Assembly (NCBI RefSeq): GCF_017487405.1
Contig: NZ_CP062222.1
Coordinates: forward strand, 3,729,501-3,793,500
DNA: 64,000 nucleotides
Direction: 5' to 3'
DNA from: Brevundimonas goettingensis
Lineage (GTDB): Bacteria; Pseudomonadota; Alphaproteobacteria; Caulobacterales; Caulobacteraceae
Below are positions 1 to 8,394 of this stretch, piece by piece. The notes below the pieces were generated by a model. It was not told the DNA's origin. It made no database searches and saw only the letters and a program-made list of their open reading frames with translations. A program made the position numbers and the translations under genes. Position 1 is the stretch's first letter, and each line of letters starts with the position of its first letter.

Positions 1-1264
1 AGATCAGCGAGGTGTTGACGCCGTACCGGTGGGTGTTGGTCACCGACGGGTTCATCACGCGAACGGTGTCGAGCGTGTCGCCGTCCTTGTTGATGTCCAC
101 GCCCGAGGTCGGGGTGGTGGAGGCGATGGTGCCGCGGATCGTGGCGTCACGTTCCGAGATCGTCACGTTCTGGGTGCCGCCGTCGGCCAGGGTGTACTGG
201 AACGAGGGGTCGAAGGTGAAGGTCAGGCCGTGGCCTAGGGTGAACTTCGACTGGCCGCGGATGTTGCCCGTGTTCGACGGGTTGATGCGCAGGCCGTAGA
301 AGGCCGTGCCGTTCGAGTCCACGTCGGCGGTGCCGTTGCGGAAGGTCGGGGCGGTGTAGGTCGGGGTCAGGTCGACGTTCCAGCCGAAGGCGTTGGTCGG
401 GTCATTGACCTGATCGACGCAGACCTGGGTCCTGGCGACGTCGCAGAAGCCGGTGGCCGTACGCAGGTTCGGGCCGAGGTAGTTGTTGTTGCGGTTGACG
501 TTGTAGTGCGCCGACAGCGACATGAAGTCGCCGTTGTCACCCAGCGGCTGGTAGATGCGGAAGTTGTACTGGGTCTTGCGGAGCTCGCCGAGGCCCTTGA
601 ACTTGTCGTACTCCTGCTTGGAGACGGCGAACCAGGCCGAGGTGCCCCACGGGCCGATCTCGCCGGTGTCGACCAGGCCCATGATGCGGCGCATGCCGAA
701 GTCACCCAGGGTGCCCTGGACCCAGCCGCCGAAGTCCGAAGCCGGACGGCGGACGGTGTAGTTGATGGTGCCGCCGGTCGCCGAGGCGGTCGGGCTGTCG
801 ACGTCGGTGGTGCCGGTGTTGACCGAGGCGCGCTCGATCAGTTCCGGGTCCAGCTGCTGGTTCGAGTAGGTGGCGTAGTTGCCGGTGTCGTTCAGCGGAA
901 TGCCGTCGAAGGTCAGCGAAACGCGGTTGCCGTCGAAGCCGTGCAGACGGATGTTGCCGCCCGACGAACCGTAGGGGTCGTTGTTGGTGAAGTTCAGACC
1001 CGGGGTCAGGTTCAGGGTCTGCAGGATGGTTTGACCGGCGGCCTGCTTGCCGATGAACTCTTGCGTGATCGTGTTGCGGCTCTTGCCGGCGTCTTCAGCG
1101 ACGATGGCGCCGTCGATGGTGCGCGGGCCGCGCGTGCCGGTGACGACGACCTGTTCGACTTCGGTCGCTTCCGTACCGGTCGATTGGGCGGAGGCGGCGC
1201 CGGCGAGAACCATGCCGGTAAAGAGGGCGGATGTCGCCCAGAACACGCGTTTGCGGTTCATCAT
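1..1264 (-). CDS. TonB-dependent receptor, N-terminal part (runs off left edge)
   Basis: An open frame starts at a tandem ATG-ATG (1264/1261) and runs without a stop to the window edge, giving about 421 residues. The N-terminus MMNRKRVFWATSALF... ending GAASA is a good Sec signal peptide. It is followed by a TonB-box-like stretch EVEQVVVTGTR and a plug domain (LNLTPGLNF, GGNIRLHGFDGNRVSLTFDGIPLND), then the start of the beta-barrel. Such receptors import scarce nutrients across the outer membrane using TonB energy. The ligand cannot be read from this part. The Pho-box-like repeats upstream suggest expression under phosphate limitation, which is inference. The C-terminal half is outside the window, so the total length is unknown. 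Confidence 0.93.
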   Translation of the reverse strand, partial: MMNRKRVFWATSALFTGMVLAGAASAQSTGTEATEVEQVVVTGTRGPRTIDGAIVAEDAGKSRNTITQEFIGKQAAGQTILQTLNLTPGLNFTNNDPYGSSGGNIRLHGFDGNRVSLTFDGIPLNDTGNYATYSNQQLDPELIERASVNTGTTDVDSPTASATGGTINYTVRRPASDFGGWVQGTLGDFGMRRIMGLVDTGEIGPWGTSAWFAVSKQEYDKFKGLGELRKTQYNFRIYQPLGDNGDFMSLSAHYNVNRNNNYLGPNLRTATGFCDVARTQVCVDQVNDPTNAFGWNVDLTPTYTAPTFRNGTADVDSNGTAFYGLRINPSNTGNIRGQSKFTLGHGLTFTFDPSFQYTLADGGTQNVTISERDATIRGTIASTTPTSGVDINKDGDTLDTVRVMNPSVTNTHRYGVNTSLI

Positions 1265-1367
1265 TGTATCTGTATCCCCAGATGAATGCGGGCAAGCGGG
1301 CCCATGGCCGTCAGATGGCTGACCTGACGAAATCTCGCCCCATCTAGTTGGGCTCTTGTAACGTCGG

Positions 1368-1396
1368 ACGACAGTGATGTGACAGTGATATGACAG
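1368..1396 (-). promoter_or_regulatory. Pho-box-like direct repeats upstream of the TonB receptor
   Basis: On the minus strand three heptamers CTGTCAT, CTGTCAC and CTGTCGT follow each other with an 11-bp period, the first two separated by ATCA. This is the arrangement of PhoB half-sites. The last heptamer ends about 100 bases before the receptor ATG. A weak -10 candidate (TTACAA, 1361-1356) follows. PhoB binding is inferred. Confidence 0.6.
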
Positions 1397-1462
1397 CGCC
1401 ACAGGGTTGCCCCTCGGCCACAGTTGTTAACCTGTCATCGTTCCTTGAACAGAGTCAGTCGC

Positions 1463-2140
1463 TTAGGCTCCCCATACCGCTCTCAGGCGAGCGGCGCGGC
1501 CACAGAATCGCGAATAACCTGCATAGCGGGCGGGATTCAAGCGGGCAAAATCCTGGTGATAAGCCTCGGCGGGCCAGAACCGGCCTGCATCCCGGACCGG
1601 AGTGGTGAAGCGGCGGGCGCCGATGACGGCCATGGCGGCCTGGCGCGAGGCCTCGGCAGCGGGCTTCTGCGCGGAGGTGGCGAAGACCGCCGTGCCATAG
1701 GCCGGGCCCGTGTCGCAGAACTGGCCCCGGGCGTCGGTGGGGTCGATGGTGCGCCAGAAGCGGTCAACCAGCTGGCGATAGCTGATCCGGCCGGGATCAA
1801 AGGTGACCTGGACGGCCTCGACATAGCCGTTGCCGGCCTCGACGGCCTCATAGGTGGGGCGGGGCGAGGTTCCGCCCGCATAGCCCGATACGGCGCTGAC
1901 TACGCCGGGGATATGTTCCATGTTTGATTCCACCGACCAGAAGCAGCCGCCGGCGAAGACGGCGACCTCGCGGCGGCCGGTGTCGCGCTGTGCCGGGGTC
2001 GTCTGGGCCGGAGTCGTTTGGGCTGGGGTCGTTTGAGCCGAGGCCGGCGCCTCGCTCTGGGAGCAGGCCGCGGCGGTCAGGATGGCGGCGACGGCGATCA
2101 GTCTGGGGCGAAGAATCAGTTTGGGGCGAATGGCGGACAT
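1463..2140 (-). CDS. msrA: Peptide-methionine (S)-S-oxide reductase MsrA, exported lipoprotein type
   Basis: MsrA reduces methionine-S-sulfoxide in oxidised proteins. The 225-residue product begins MSAIRPKL, has a hydrophobic segment ending AAACSQSE (a possible though imperfect lipobox Cys near residue 26), then three copies of TTPAQ. The catalytic motif GGCFWSVE follows at about residue 65, with the family's later motifs YHQDF and the CG near the C-terminus. The open frame extends further upstream to 2299, but the family-like signal sequence begins at 2140, so that start is chosen. The N-terminal export signal means it probably protects periplasmic proteins rather than cytoplasmic ones. It lies downstream of the KpsS-like gene on the same strand, 115 bases apart. 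Confidence 0.9.
   Translation of the reverse strand: MSAIRPKLILRPRLIAVAAILTAAACSQSEAPASAQTTPAQTTPAQTTPAQRDTGRREVAVFAGGCFWSVESNMEHIPGVVSAVSGYAGGTSPRPTYEAVEAGNGYVEAVQVTFDPGRISYRQLVDRFWRTIDPTDARGQFCDTGPAYGTAVFATSAQKPAAEASRQAAMAVIGARRFTTPVRDAGRFWPAEAYHQDFARLNPARYAGYSRFCGRAARLRAVWGA
1993..2037 (-). repeat. Three 15-bp tandem repeats inside msrA
   Basis: Three near-identical 15-bp units (1993-2007, 2008-2022, 2023-2037) encode the TTPAQ repeats of the linker between the signal sequence and the MsrA domain. Copy number is likely to vary between strains, without frame loss. Confidence 0.8.
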
Positions 2141-2255
2141 GGCGATCTGGCTCTCGACGAAGGAGGATCGGCGCCGGGTTTCCGTTCCCGAAAATGGCGT
2201 CGTCAGCAGATACGTCTGAAAAGCCCGGCCGGATACATGCCGGCCCGCCGGGGAC

Positions 2256-3632
2256 CTAGAGGGGGCCGCCGCGGGTTTCGAACACCGTGGCCAGGGCAAG
2301 CGCCGTCGGCAGCATCGACCGGGGCTCGTGATAGTTGCCGTTGACCTGGCTACGCGCGATGACGTGGGCGCGGAAACGATTGAACAGGCCGGTGTCGGGC
2401 TGCTTCGGATCCGACCAGAAGGCGTCCAGCGGCTTCTGGTCGGTCAGGCCTTCGAAGTCGAAGAAGGCCTGGCCCAGGGCCTTGACCGGAGTGTGGAAGC
2501 CCAGGGCCGACAGGGCGGCGCTGGAATTGTTGACCACCATGCCCCGCGACGCGCGGCACAACTGGGCCAGGTTGCCGCCGTCGATGAAGTCGACCCGATC
2601 GGACAAGCCGCGTTCTTCCGCCAGGGCGCGGGTGATCCGGCCCAGATTGACCAGGCCGGGGTCGAGCGGATGGTTCTTGACCACCAGCCGGGCCTCGGGC
2701 GGAGCATGGGCGGCGAAGCTGTTCAGGACCTCGGCGAGGAAGGCCGCGTTGTCGGCAAAACGCGAATAGCGCAGCAGCTGGGCGTCGCCCTCGCGCTGGA
2801 GGCAGGCGATGAAGAAGGGGCCGCGGCGGGCAATGACGTCCGTGTCGGTCCGGCTGCGCGGTTGGAAGGCCAGGCCGAAATAGCGCCGGATATGGCCCGC
2901 GCACTGAAGCCAGGGCGCCTGGGTATAGGGAGCGACATAGCGCGGGAAGAGCCAGCGACCCGGCAGCTGGATCAGGTGATAGATGCTGATGTTGAGCACA
3001 TGGTACGGCAGGATGCGGCCGACCGGTCGGGTTACCGGGGTCTCGGGGACCGGGGGCTCGTAGGCCAGCCGGTGGCGGGGGAGGGCGCTGGAAGCATTCA
3101 CGCCGTTGCGCTCGACCGTGACCCAGTCGGGTCGGAAATAGCCGTTCTCGAGCACCCAGACCCGGACGCCATAGGCTGCGGCGTCGCGCAACACGGCCTG
3201 GTTGTATGCGCCGCCTTCGCCGAAGACGATGACGTCGGTATAGTCGGGCAGGAGGGCTTTCAGCCGCTCGGGCCACTGGGCCGCGGGGCCCTTGAACCGC
3301 ATCGCACCTGCGCCCTGCCAGTACAGGACGTCGCCGGCGTTGAAGAGCATTCGCGTGACGTCCGCGCCGCGGGAGCGCAGCGCCTGGGTCAGGACTCGCC
3401 CGAACGGCCCGAATGGCGCGGTGACGATCAGAAAACGCCGACCCGTCAGCCCGTCGGTCGCCGCGCCCACCATGACGGGGGAGGGCGCTTCCGGATAATC
3501 GGGGTCGAGACTGGCGAGCAAACCCGTGGACTTTCTGAGTTCTGCGCTGAGGTCTCTCTTACTAGAGCGCCACCTTGGCCGCTGACAAGGCGGCTCGCGC
3601 ATGGGTCGTGTGAAAGATGTCGATTCCGTCAT
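2256..3632 (-). CDS. KpsS-like capsular polysaccharide biosynthesis protein
   Basis: The 458-residue product resembles the Capsule_synth (KpsS/LipB) family, which in group 2 capsules adds Kdo residues to the lipid anchor. Visible features are RFLIVTAPFGPFGR near residue 67, VIVFGEGGAYNQAV, VWVLENGYFRPDWVTVE, VVKNHPLDPG and VVNNSSAALSALG, which match the order seen in this family. The start is uncertain: the first Met is at 3632, others are at 3602 and 3473, and none has a clear ribosome-binding site. The conserved part begins after the Met at 3473. No capsule gene is adjacent; the KpsMTE exporter of this window lies more than 55 kb away. The exact transferase activity is inference. Confidence 0.8.
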   Translation of the reverse strand: MTESTSFTRPMREPPCQRPRWRSSKRDLSAELRKSTGLLASLDPDYPEAPSPVMVGAATDGLTGRRFLIVTAPFGPFGRVLTQALRSRGADVTRMLFNAGDVLYWQGAGAMRFKGPAAQWPERLKALLPDYTDVIVFGEGGAYNQAVLRDAAAYGVRVWVLENGYFRPDWVTVERNGVNASSALPRHRLAYEPPVPETPVTRPVGRILPYHVLNISIYHLIQLPGRWLFPRYVAPYTQAPWLQCAGHIRRYFGLAFQPRSRTDTDVIARRGPFFIACLQREGDAQLLRYSRFADNAAFLAEVLNSFAAHAPPEARLVVKNHPLDPGLVNLGRITRALAEERGLSDRVDFIDGGNLAQLCRASRGMVVNNSSAALSALGFHTPVKALGQAFFDFEGLTDQKPLDAFWSDPKQPDTGLFNRFRAHVIARSQVNGNYHEPRSMLPTALALATVFETRGGPL

Positions 3633-3824
3633 GGCGGGGGCGAAAAGTGACGCCCGGACGGACGACCCTCGCCCGGAATGCTTCGGCTCGCCGGGGGTTC
3701 CCGCGCCAGGGCGACCCGGCCGCGGAGTGTGGAGTTTCGGATACTCCCTTCAGGGCCGAGGTCTGCGGCGTCCTGCGGAGAGCGGTGCGATTCCGCGACC
3801 AGAATGCACAACCGCCGAACGCAG

Positions 3825-3857
3825 AAACGCCGGCCTCGCTTGCGCGGGCCGGCGTTT
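3825..3857. terminator. Hairpin, possible bidirectional terminator downstream of ompA
   Basis: Perfect 11-bp arms AAACGCCGGCC (3825-3835) and GGCCGGCGTTT (3847-3857) with an 11-base loop. Short T tracts flank both sides. It lies between the convergent-facing end of ompA and the start region of the KpsS-like gene. Confidence 0.5.
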
Positions 3858-3884
3858 CAAAGTCTTCGACATCCGAAGACCGTC

Positions 3885-3906
3885 GGGGCCTGCCGGAGCA
3901 GGCCCC
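3885..3906 (-). terminator. Hairpin directly after the ompA stop codon
   Basis: Perfect 9-bp arms GGGGCCTGC (3885-3893) and GCAGGCCCC (3898-3906) around a CGGA loop, only 7 bases beyond the ompA stop. A further small hairpin (GTCTTCG 3862-3868 / CGAAGAC 3874-3880) follows. No long T tract is present, so this may stabilise the mRNA end rather than terminate alone. Confidence 0.45.
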
Positions 3907-3913
3907 TCGGGAC

Positions 3914-5079
3914 TTAGAAGTTGATGTCGATGGTGGCGCGGCGGTTCAGCGGCTCGCGGACACCGTCGGCGGTGGCGCGGGCCAGCTGGGTTTCGCCCTT
4001 GCCGTCCAGCGAGATCACGCCGCCGGCGACGCCTTGAGCGACCAGGGCGTCAGCCGTGGTGCGGGCGCGGCGGTTCGACAGGCCGATGTTGTACGCGGCC
4101 GAACCCGAGGTGTCGGCGTGGCCGACGACCAGGATGCGGGTCGCAGCGCCGGTCTTCGAGTAGGCGGCGGCTTGGGCGATGACCGATTGGGCTTCCGTGG
4201 TCAGGTCCGAACGATCCCAGTCGAAGTAAACGACGAACTGGCGAGCGGCGGGCTTCGGAGCCACCGGCGGACGCGGGGCCGGCGGGGGCGACCGGCGGCG
4301 GGGCCGGCGGAGCCACGTACGGCGGCGGGGCCGGCGGGGGCGACCGGCTCGGCGCCGAAGGCGTAGCGCAGACCCAGGGTCACGGTGTGGCTGTTGTCGT
4401 AATCGCCTTCGAAGGTGCCCTGAGCATAGCTCGCGACCGAGGTGGTCGTGGCGAACTCGGCGTCGCCGGTCAGGTAGCGGTAGGTCAGGTCGATGTTGGC
4501 GCGATCCGACAGCGACCAGGCCAGACCGGCGATGGCTTGCGCGGCGAACTTGGTGGAGCTGTCGTCGGCGGCGAAGCCGACGGTGCGGTTGTTGCGCAGG
4601 CGGCCCACAACGTCGGTGTTGACGTGGTTCACGCCGGCGCCGATGCCGACGAACGGACGAACGCCCCAGGCTTCGTAGCCGAAGTCATAGATGACGTTGG
4701 CCATCAGGGTGGTGGATTCGATGTCGCCGTCCGGCGAGTAGCAGCCGCCGGTGGCAGGCGTCAGGTTGCAGACGCCGTTGGCGCCGGTGACGGCGCGAAT
4801 CTTGCCGACGTCGCCCGAGCGGTAGCCGCCCTCGACTTCGACGCGCCAGTTGGGGTTGAAGCGGTAGCCCAGACGGACGAACGCGGCCCAGCCGTCGTTG
4901 ACTTCGAAGTTCCAGTTGTTGCCGGTGGTCTGGGACTCGGCGTTGATGCCGTCTTCCATGGTGTGGAAGCCGGCGTCGACGGCGCCGTACCAGCCGTCCG
5001 GCTCAGCCGAAGCGGCGCCGGCCGACAGGGCGATAGCCGCCGCGGCGCTGGACGCCAGAAAAACACTCTTAATACGCAT
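3914..5079 (-). pseudogene. OmpA-family outer-membrane protein, frame broken twice in the linker as given
   Basis: The first frame (5079 down to the linker) encodes a Sec signal (MRIKSVFLASS...AGAASA) and an eight-stranded OmpA-type barrel of about 230 residues ending LGLRYAFGAEPVAPAGP. The C-terminal peptidoglycan-binding OmpA domain (QFVVYFDWDRSDLT, VVGHADTSGSAAYN, LSNRRA) is in another frame, ending at 3914. Between them lie two copies of one 20-base motif (4325-4344 and 4273-4292). Removing a single base from GCCGGCCCCG in each copy restores one continuous Pro/Ala-rich linker through PPPYVAPPAPPPVAP to PRPPVAPKPAARQF. GGAGGG lies 9 bases before the ATG. OmpA proteins tether the outer membrane to peptidoglycan. 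Either the sequence has two errors or the gene is inactive; I favour errors. Confidence 0.85.
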
Positions 5080-5138
5080 GGGTGTGAGCCCTCCGCAGCC
5101 AATATTGTTTCATGCGGCGGTCTCACCGCCTCAGGCCT

Positions 5139-5159
5139 TCTAACAGCGTTGCCGTTAGA
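5139..5159. promoter_or_regulatory. Inverted repeat between divergent ompA and neuB
   Basis: Arms TCTAAC (5139-5144) and GTTAGA (5154-5159) are separated by 9 bases. They sit in the 230-bp divergent promoter region of ompA and neuB. It could be an operator or a leader hairpin; no cognate regulator is visible nearby. Confidence 0.3.
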
Positions 5160-5309
5160 GGTCGAGCCGATATCGCCGGTATATGCCGCGTGCCCGTTCA
5201 ACCGTGACGCTGATGCTACACGGAAAAATAATGCAGTGTTTCGGTGGCTTCGGCGGTTGGAACACCGGCGTCTTCCGGCAGCGACCGAACCGTCCTATGC
5301 ACTGTCGGC

Positions 5310-6392
5310 ATGACATCCGACGCCCCGCGCTGTGAAATCATCGCCGAAGCCGGCGTGAACCATGACGGACGGGAGGCGCTGGCCTTGCGGCTGGTCGAGG
5401 CCGCGGCCGAGACGGGGGCGGACACCGTCAAATTCCAGACCTTCGATCCCGCCGAACTGTCCACGGCGGCCGCGCCGACCGCCGCCTATCAGGCCGAGGC
5501 GGGACAGGGGGCCGTCCAGGCCGAAATGCTGTCGCGGCTGGTCCTGCCCCGCGACGCCTTGTCGCGCGTCGTCGATCACGCCCGGGCCTGCGGCGTCCGC
5601 TTCCTGTCGACGCCCTTCGATATCGGCTCTGCCCATATGCTGGTCGACGATCTGGGCATGGAGCGGATCAAGGTCGGCTCGGGCGAACTGACCAATCTCC
5701 CCTTCCTGCTGGCCCTCGCCCGGATGGATCGCCCACTGCTGCTCTCGACCGGGATGGCGACGATGGACGATGTCGAACAGGCGCTGGGCTGTGTGGTGTT
5801 CGGCCGGATCGCGGGATCGTCGGACGCACCGTCGCTGGGCGCCTTCGCCGAGGCCTTCGCCTCGCCCGAGGCCACCCCGGTCCTCGCCGGGACCGTGGTG
5901 ATGCAGTGCACGACCCAGTACCCCGCGCCCCATGAGCAGGCCAATCTGAGGGTGATGGACGCCTATGCGGCGCTCGGCGTCCGGCCCGGCTATTCGGACC
6001 ACACCCTGGGCATCGATATCGCACTGGCCGCCGTGGCGCGCGGGGCGACCGTGATCGAGAAGCACCTGACCCTGGACCGCACCGCCGAGGGCCCGGATCA
6101 CAAGGCCTCGCTGGAGCCTGATGAGATGGCCGCTCTGGTCGCCGGGGCGCGACGGGTCTCGCAGGCCTTGGGTGATCCGGTCAAGCGGCCGGTGGCGGCC
6201 GAAATCCCCAACATCGCCGTGGCGCGGCGCGGATTGGTGGCGGCCCGGCCCATCGCGGCGGGCGAGGCCTTCAGCGCGGAGAATCTGGCGGCGCGGCGCG
6301 CGGGCGGCGGACTGGCGCCGGGACGGCTGTGGGATCTGATCGGTCTGACCGCGACCCGGGCCTATGCCGCCGACGAGATCATCGAGGCGTGA
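5310..6392 (+). CDS. neuB: NeuB-family nonulosonic acid synthase (legionaminate/neuraminate synthase type)
   Basis: NeuB-type enzymes condense a six-carbon amino sugar with phosphoenolpyruvate to make a nine-carbon nonulosonic acid. The 360-residue product shows CEIIAEAGVNHDG near the start, ADTVKFQTF, the lysine/serine region IKVGSGELTNLPFL, STGMA, CTTQYP, GYSDHTLG and EKHLTLDR. A C-terminal SAF (antifreeze-like) domain contains ARRGLVAARPI. The ATG at 5310 gives the family-like N-terminus; the open frame extends upstream but that part is not conserved. No Shine-Dalgarno is evident, so translation may be leaderless. The stop overlaps the neuC start (GTGA). Whether the product is legionaminic, pseudaminic or neuraminic acid is inferred from the neighbours, which favour legionaminic. 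Confidence 0.92.
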   Translation: MTSDAPRCEIIAEAGVNHDGREALALRLVEAAAETGADTVKFQTFDPAELSTAAAPTAAYQAEAGQGAVQAEMLSRLVLPRDALSRVVDHARACGVRFLSTPFDIGSAHMLVDDLGMERIKVGSGELTNLPFLLALARMDRPLLLSTGMATMDDVEQALGCVVFGRIAGSSDAPSLGAFAEAFASPEATPVLAGTVVMQCTTQYPAPHEQANLRVMDAYAALGVRPGYSDHTLGIDIALAAVARGATVIEKHLTLDRTAEGPDHKASLEPDEMAALVAGARRVSQALGDPVKRPVAAEIPNIAVARRGLVAARPIAAGEAFSAENLAARRAGGGLAPGRLWDLIGLTATRAYAADEIIEA

Positions 6393-7582
6393 GCGCGACG
6401 GCTCCCGCGCGGATCGGCGTCTTTACCGGGACCCGGGCCGAATACGGCCTGCTGCGCCCGGTCCTGACCCGGCTGGAGGCCTCGGCGCGGCTTGAAGCCG
6501 TCCTGATCGTCAGCGGAACCCATCTGTCGGAGCGGCACGGAGCGACGGTGTCGGAGATCGAGGCGGACGGGCGGACGATCGCGGCGCGGATCCCGGTTCC
6601 TCTGGCGGGCGACGACGGCGTGTCGGTTGCGAACGACATGGCGGCGGTCCTGGCCGGGGCGGCCGTGGCCTATGCTGAGCTGAAACTCGACGCCGTCATG
6701 ATCCTGGGCGACCGGACGGAGGCGCTGGCGGCGGCCGCGGCGGCGGTCCCGCTGGGCCTGCCGATCCTGCATCTGGAGGGCGGGCATCGGACGGCGGGCG
6801 CCGTGGACGACGCCGCCCGCCATGCGATCACCAAGCTGGCGGCCCTGCATTTCACCGCCGCCGAACCGTACAGCCGACGCATCGTCCAGATGGGCGAGGC
6901 GGCCGGGCGCGTTTTCACGGTCGGCGCGACCGGGGTCGACAACCTGGTCGCTTTCGGTCGGGCGAGCCGGGCCGAGGTCGCGGTGATGCTGGGCCTGGCG
7001 CCGGACGGGCTGGAGCCGGGGTTCGTAGTCGTCACCTTCCATCCGGAGACCCTCGCGGCGACATCGACCGAGGCGCAGATCGCGGCCTTCCTGAAAGGGC
7101 TGGCGACGGTCGAGGGTCGGAAGATCGTCATCACCCTGCCCAATGCCGACGCGGGCGCCAGGGCGGTCCGGGCAGCGCTGAAGGCCTTCGCGGACGAACG
7201 GCCCGATCAGGTCCTGACCTTCGAATCCCTCGGCGCGCGGCGCTATGCGGCCGCCCTGACGGCCTGCGACGCCGTGGTCGGCAACTCCTCCAGCGGGGTG
7301 ATCGAGGCCCCGGCGGCGGGGACGCCCTCAGTCAATGTCGGAGAGCGACAGTCGGGACGGCTGAAGCCGCCCAGCGTCATCGACTGCGCCAATAGGCCTG
7401 ATGCGGTGGCCGCGGCCCTGAAACAGGCGCTGGATCCGATCTTCCGAACGGCGGCGCGCCATCAGCCTGCGCCCTTCGGCGACGGACGGGCGGCGGAGCG
7501 GATCGTCGAGGTGCTGGAGCGGACGGATTTCTCCGGGCTGGCGCGCAAGCCTTTCGTGGATATGGCTCCGGGATCGAACTAG
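6389..7582 (+). CDS. neuC: NeuC/LegG-type UDP-sugar 2-epimerase (hydrolysing)
   Basis: These enzymes release the manno-configured amino sugar used by NeuB from a UDP-amino sugar, inverting C2. The 397-residue protein begins with ARIGVFTGTRAEYGLLRPVL and keeps the GT-B-like epimerase motifs VMILGDRTE, HLEGGHRTAG, HAITKLAALHFTA, TVGATGVDNL, VTFHPET and VVGNSSSGVIEAP. The start is a GTG at 6389 that shares bases with the neuB stop, indicating translational coupling. Its end overlaps the convergent neuA-like gene by 4 bases. Substrate (UDP-GlcNAc or UDP-diacetylbacillosamine) cannot be decided from sequence alone. Confidence 0.9.
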   Translation: MSATAPARIGVFTGTRAEYGLLRPVLTRLEASARLEAVLIVSGTHLSERHGATVSEIEADGRTIAARIPVPLAGDDGVSVANDMAAVLAGAAVAYAELKLDAVMILGDRTEALAAAAAAVPLGLPILHLEGGHRTAGAVDDAARHAITKLAALHFTAAEPYSRRIVQMGEAAGRVFTVGATGVDNLVAFGRASRAEVAVMLGLAPDGLEPGFVVVTFHPETLAATSTEAQIAAFLKGLATVEGRKIVITLPNADAGARAVRAALKAFADERPDQVLTFESLGARRYAAALTACDAVVGNSSSGVIEAPAAGTPSVNVGERQSGRLKPPSVIDCANRPDAVAAALKQALDPIFRTAARHQPAPFGDGRAAERIVEVLERTDFSGLARKPFVDMAPGSN

Positions 7583-8271
7583 CGCCGAACCCCGCCGAGG
7601 TCGTCGCCTGCCCTCACATGAGGCCAGAGGGCCTCGCAGACGACGAAGTCGAACAGGGTGTCGACGTCCCAGCCGCGCTCTGGCGGCATGGCCCAGGTCA
7701 GGGTTCCTTCGGACTGGAAGGAACAGTCGCGACGCAGGATGTCGGGCCTTCCCACATAGATCGCGCCGTTGATAATGACGGCTTCGTCCGTAGACGGATC
7801 GTTGCGCCTCCACAGGCCGCTTTCGTCGACGGCGCCGTAGAAGCCGGGCGGCTTGGGCATGGGGGAGACGCCGATCACCGAGGGGGCGTTGCGGGCGTTG
7901 CAGAGGGCCACGGCGCCGTCGATGTCGGCGACGGTGCGTAGCGGCGAGGTCGGCTGGAGCAGAACCACATAGTCCCAATCCTCTCCGATGGAGGTCAGGG
8001 CGTGGTCGATGGCGTCGATGACCGAGGCCTGGGCGTCGGCCAGTTCGGCGGGGCGGCGCAGGGTCTCGACGCCCAGGGTTTCGGCCAGCGCGATGACGGC
8101 ATCGTCGTCGGTCGTGATCACCAGCCGGTCGAGCGTGGTCGAGGCCTGACCGGCGATCAGGGTCCAGCCGATCATCGGGCGTCCCGCGAGCGGACGCAGG
8201 TTCTTGCCGGGCAGGCCTTGCGAGCCCGCGCGGGCGGGGACGAGGCCCAGCACCCGTTTGCCGTCGATCAT
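7579..8271 (-). CDS. neuA: CMP-nonulosonate cytidylyltransferase (NeuA/LegF family)
   Basis: This family activates the nonulosonic acid with CTP before transfer to protein or glycan. The 230-residue protein has the nucleotide-binding motif VPARAGSQGLPGKNLRPL near residue 10, then ITTDDDAVIALAE, VVLLQPTSPLR and VIINGAIYVGR, the standard order for CMP-NeuAc/CMP-Leg synthetases. It is on the opposite strand to all its pathway partners and overlaps the neuC end tail-to-tail by 4 bases. Its promoter must lie in 8272-8394, divergent from the legB-like gene. A good match in length to the family; sugar specificity is inferred. Confidence 0.9.
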   Translation of the reverse strand: MIDGKRVLGLVPARAGSQGLPGKNLRPLAGRPMIGWTLIAGQASTTLDRLVITTDDDAVIALAETLGVETLRRPAELADAQASVIDAIDHALTSIGEDWDYVVLLQPTSPLRTVADIDGAVALCNARNAPSVIGVSPMPKPPGFYGAVDESGLWRRNDPSTDEAVIINGAIYVGRPDILRRDCSFQSEGTLTWAMPPERGWDVDTLFDFVVCEALWPHVRAGDDLGGVRR

Positions 8272-8394
8272 GCGGTCCTCCTCGAAACATAGGGAGTAAT
8301 GCCGGGCCCGGCCTTACGCGCGGTTAACCACGTCCGGAGAATCATGGGCGCGACAGCGGCTCGCCGGGGAGCGGGGCCGCACGGAGCAGACGGC

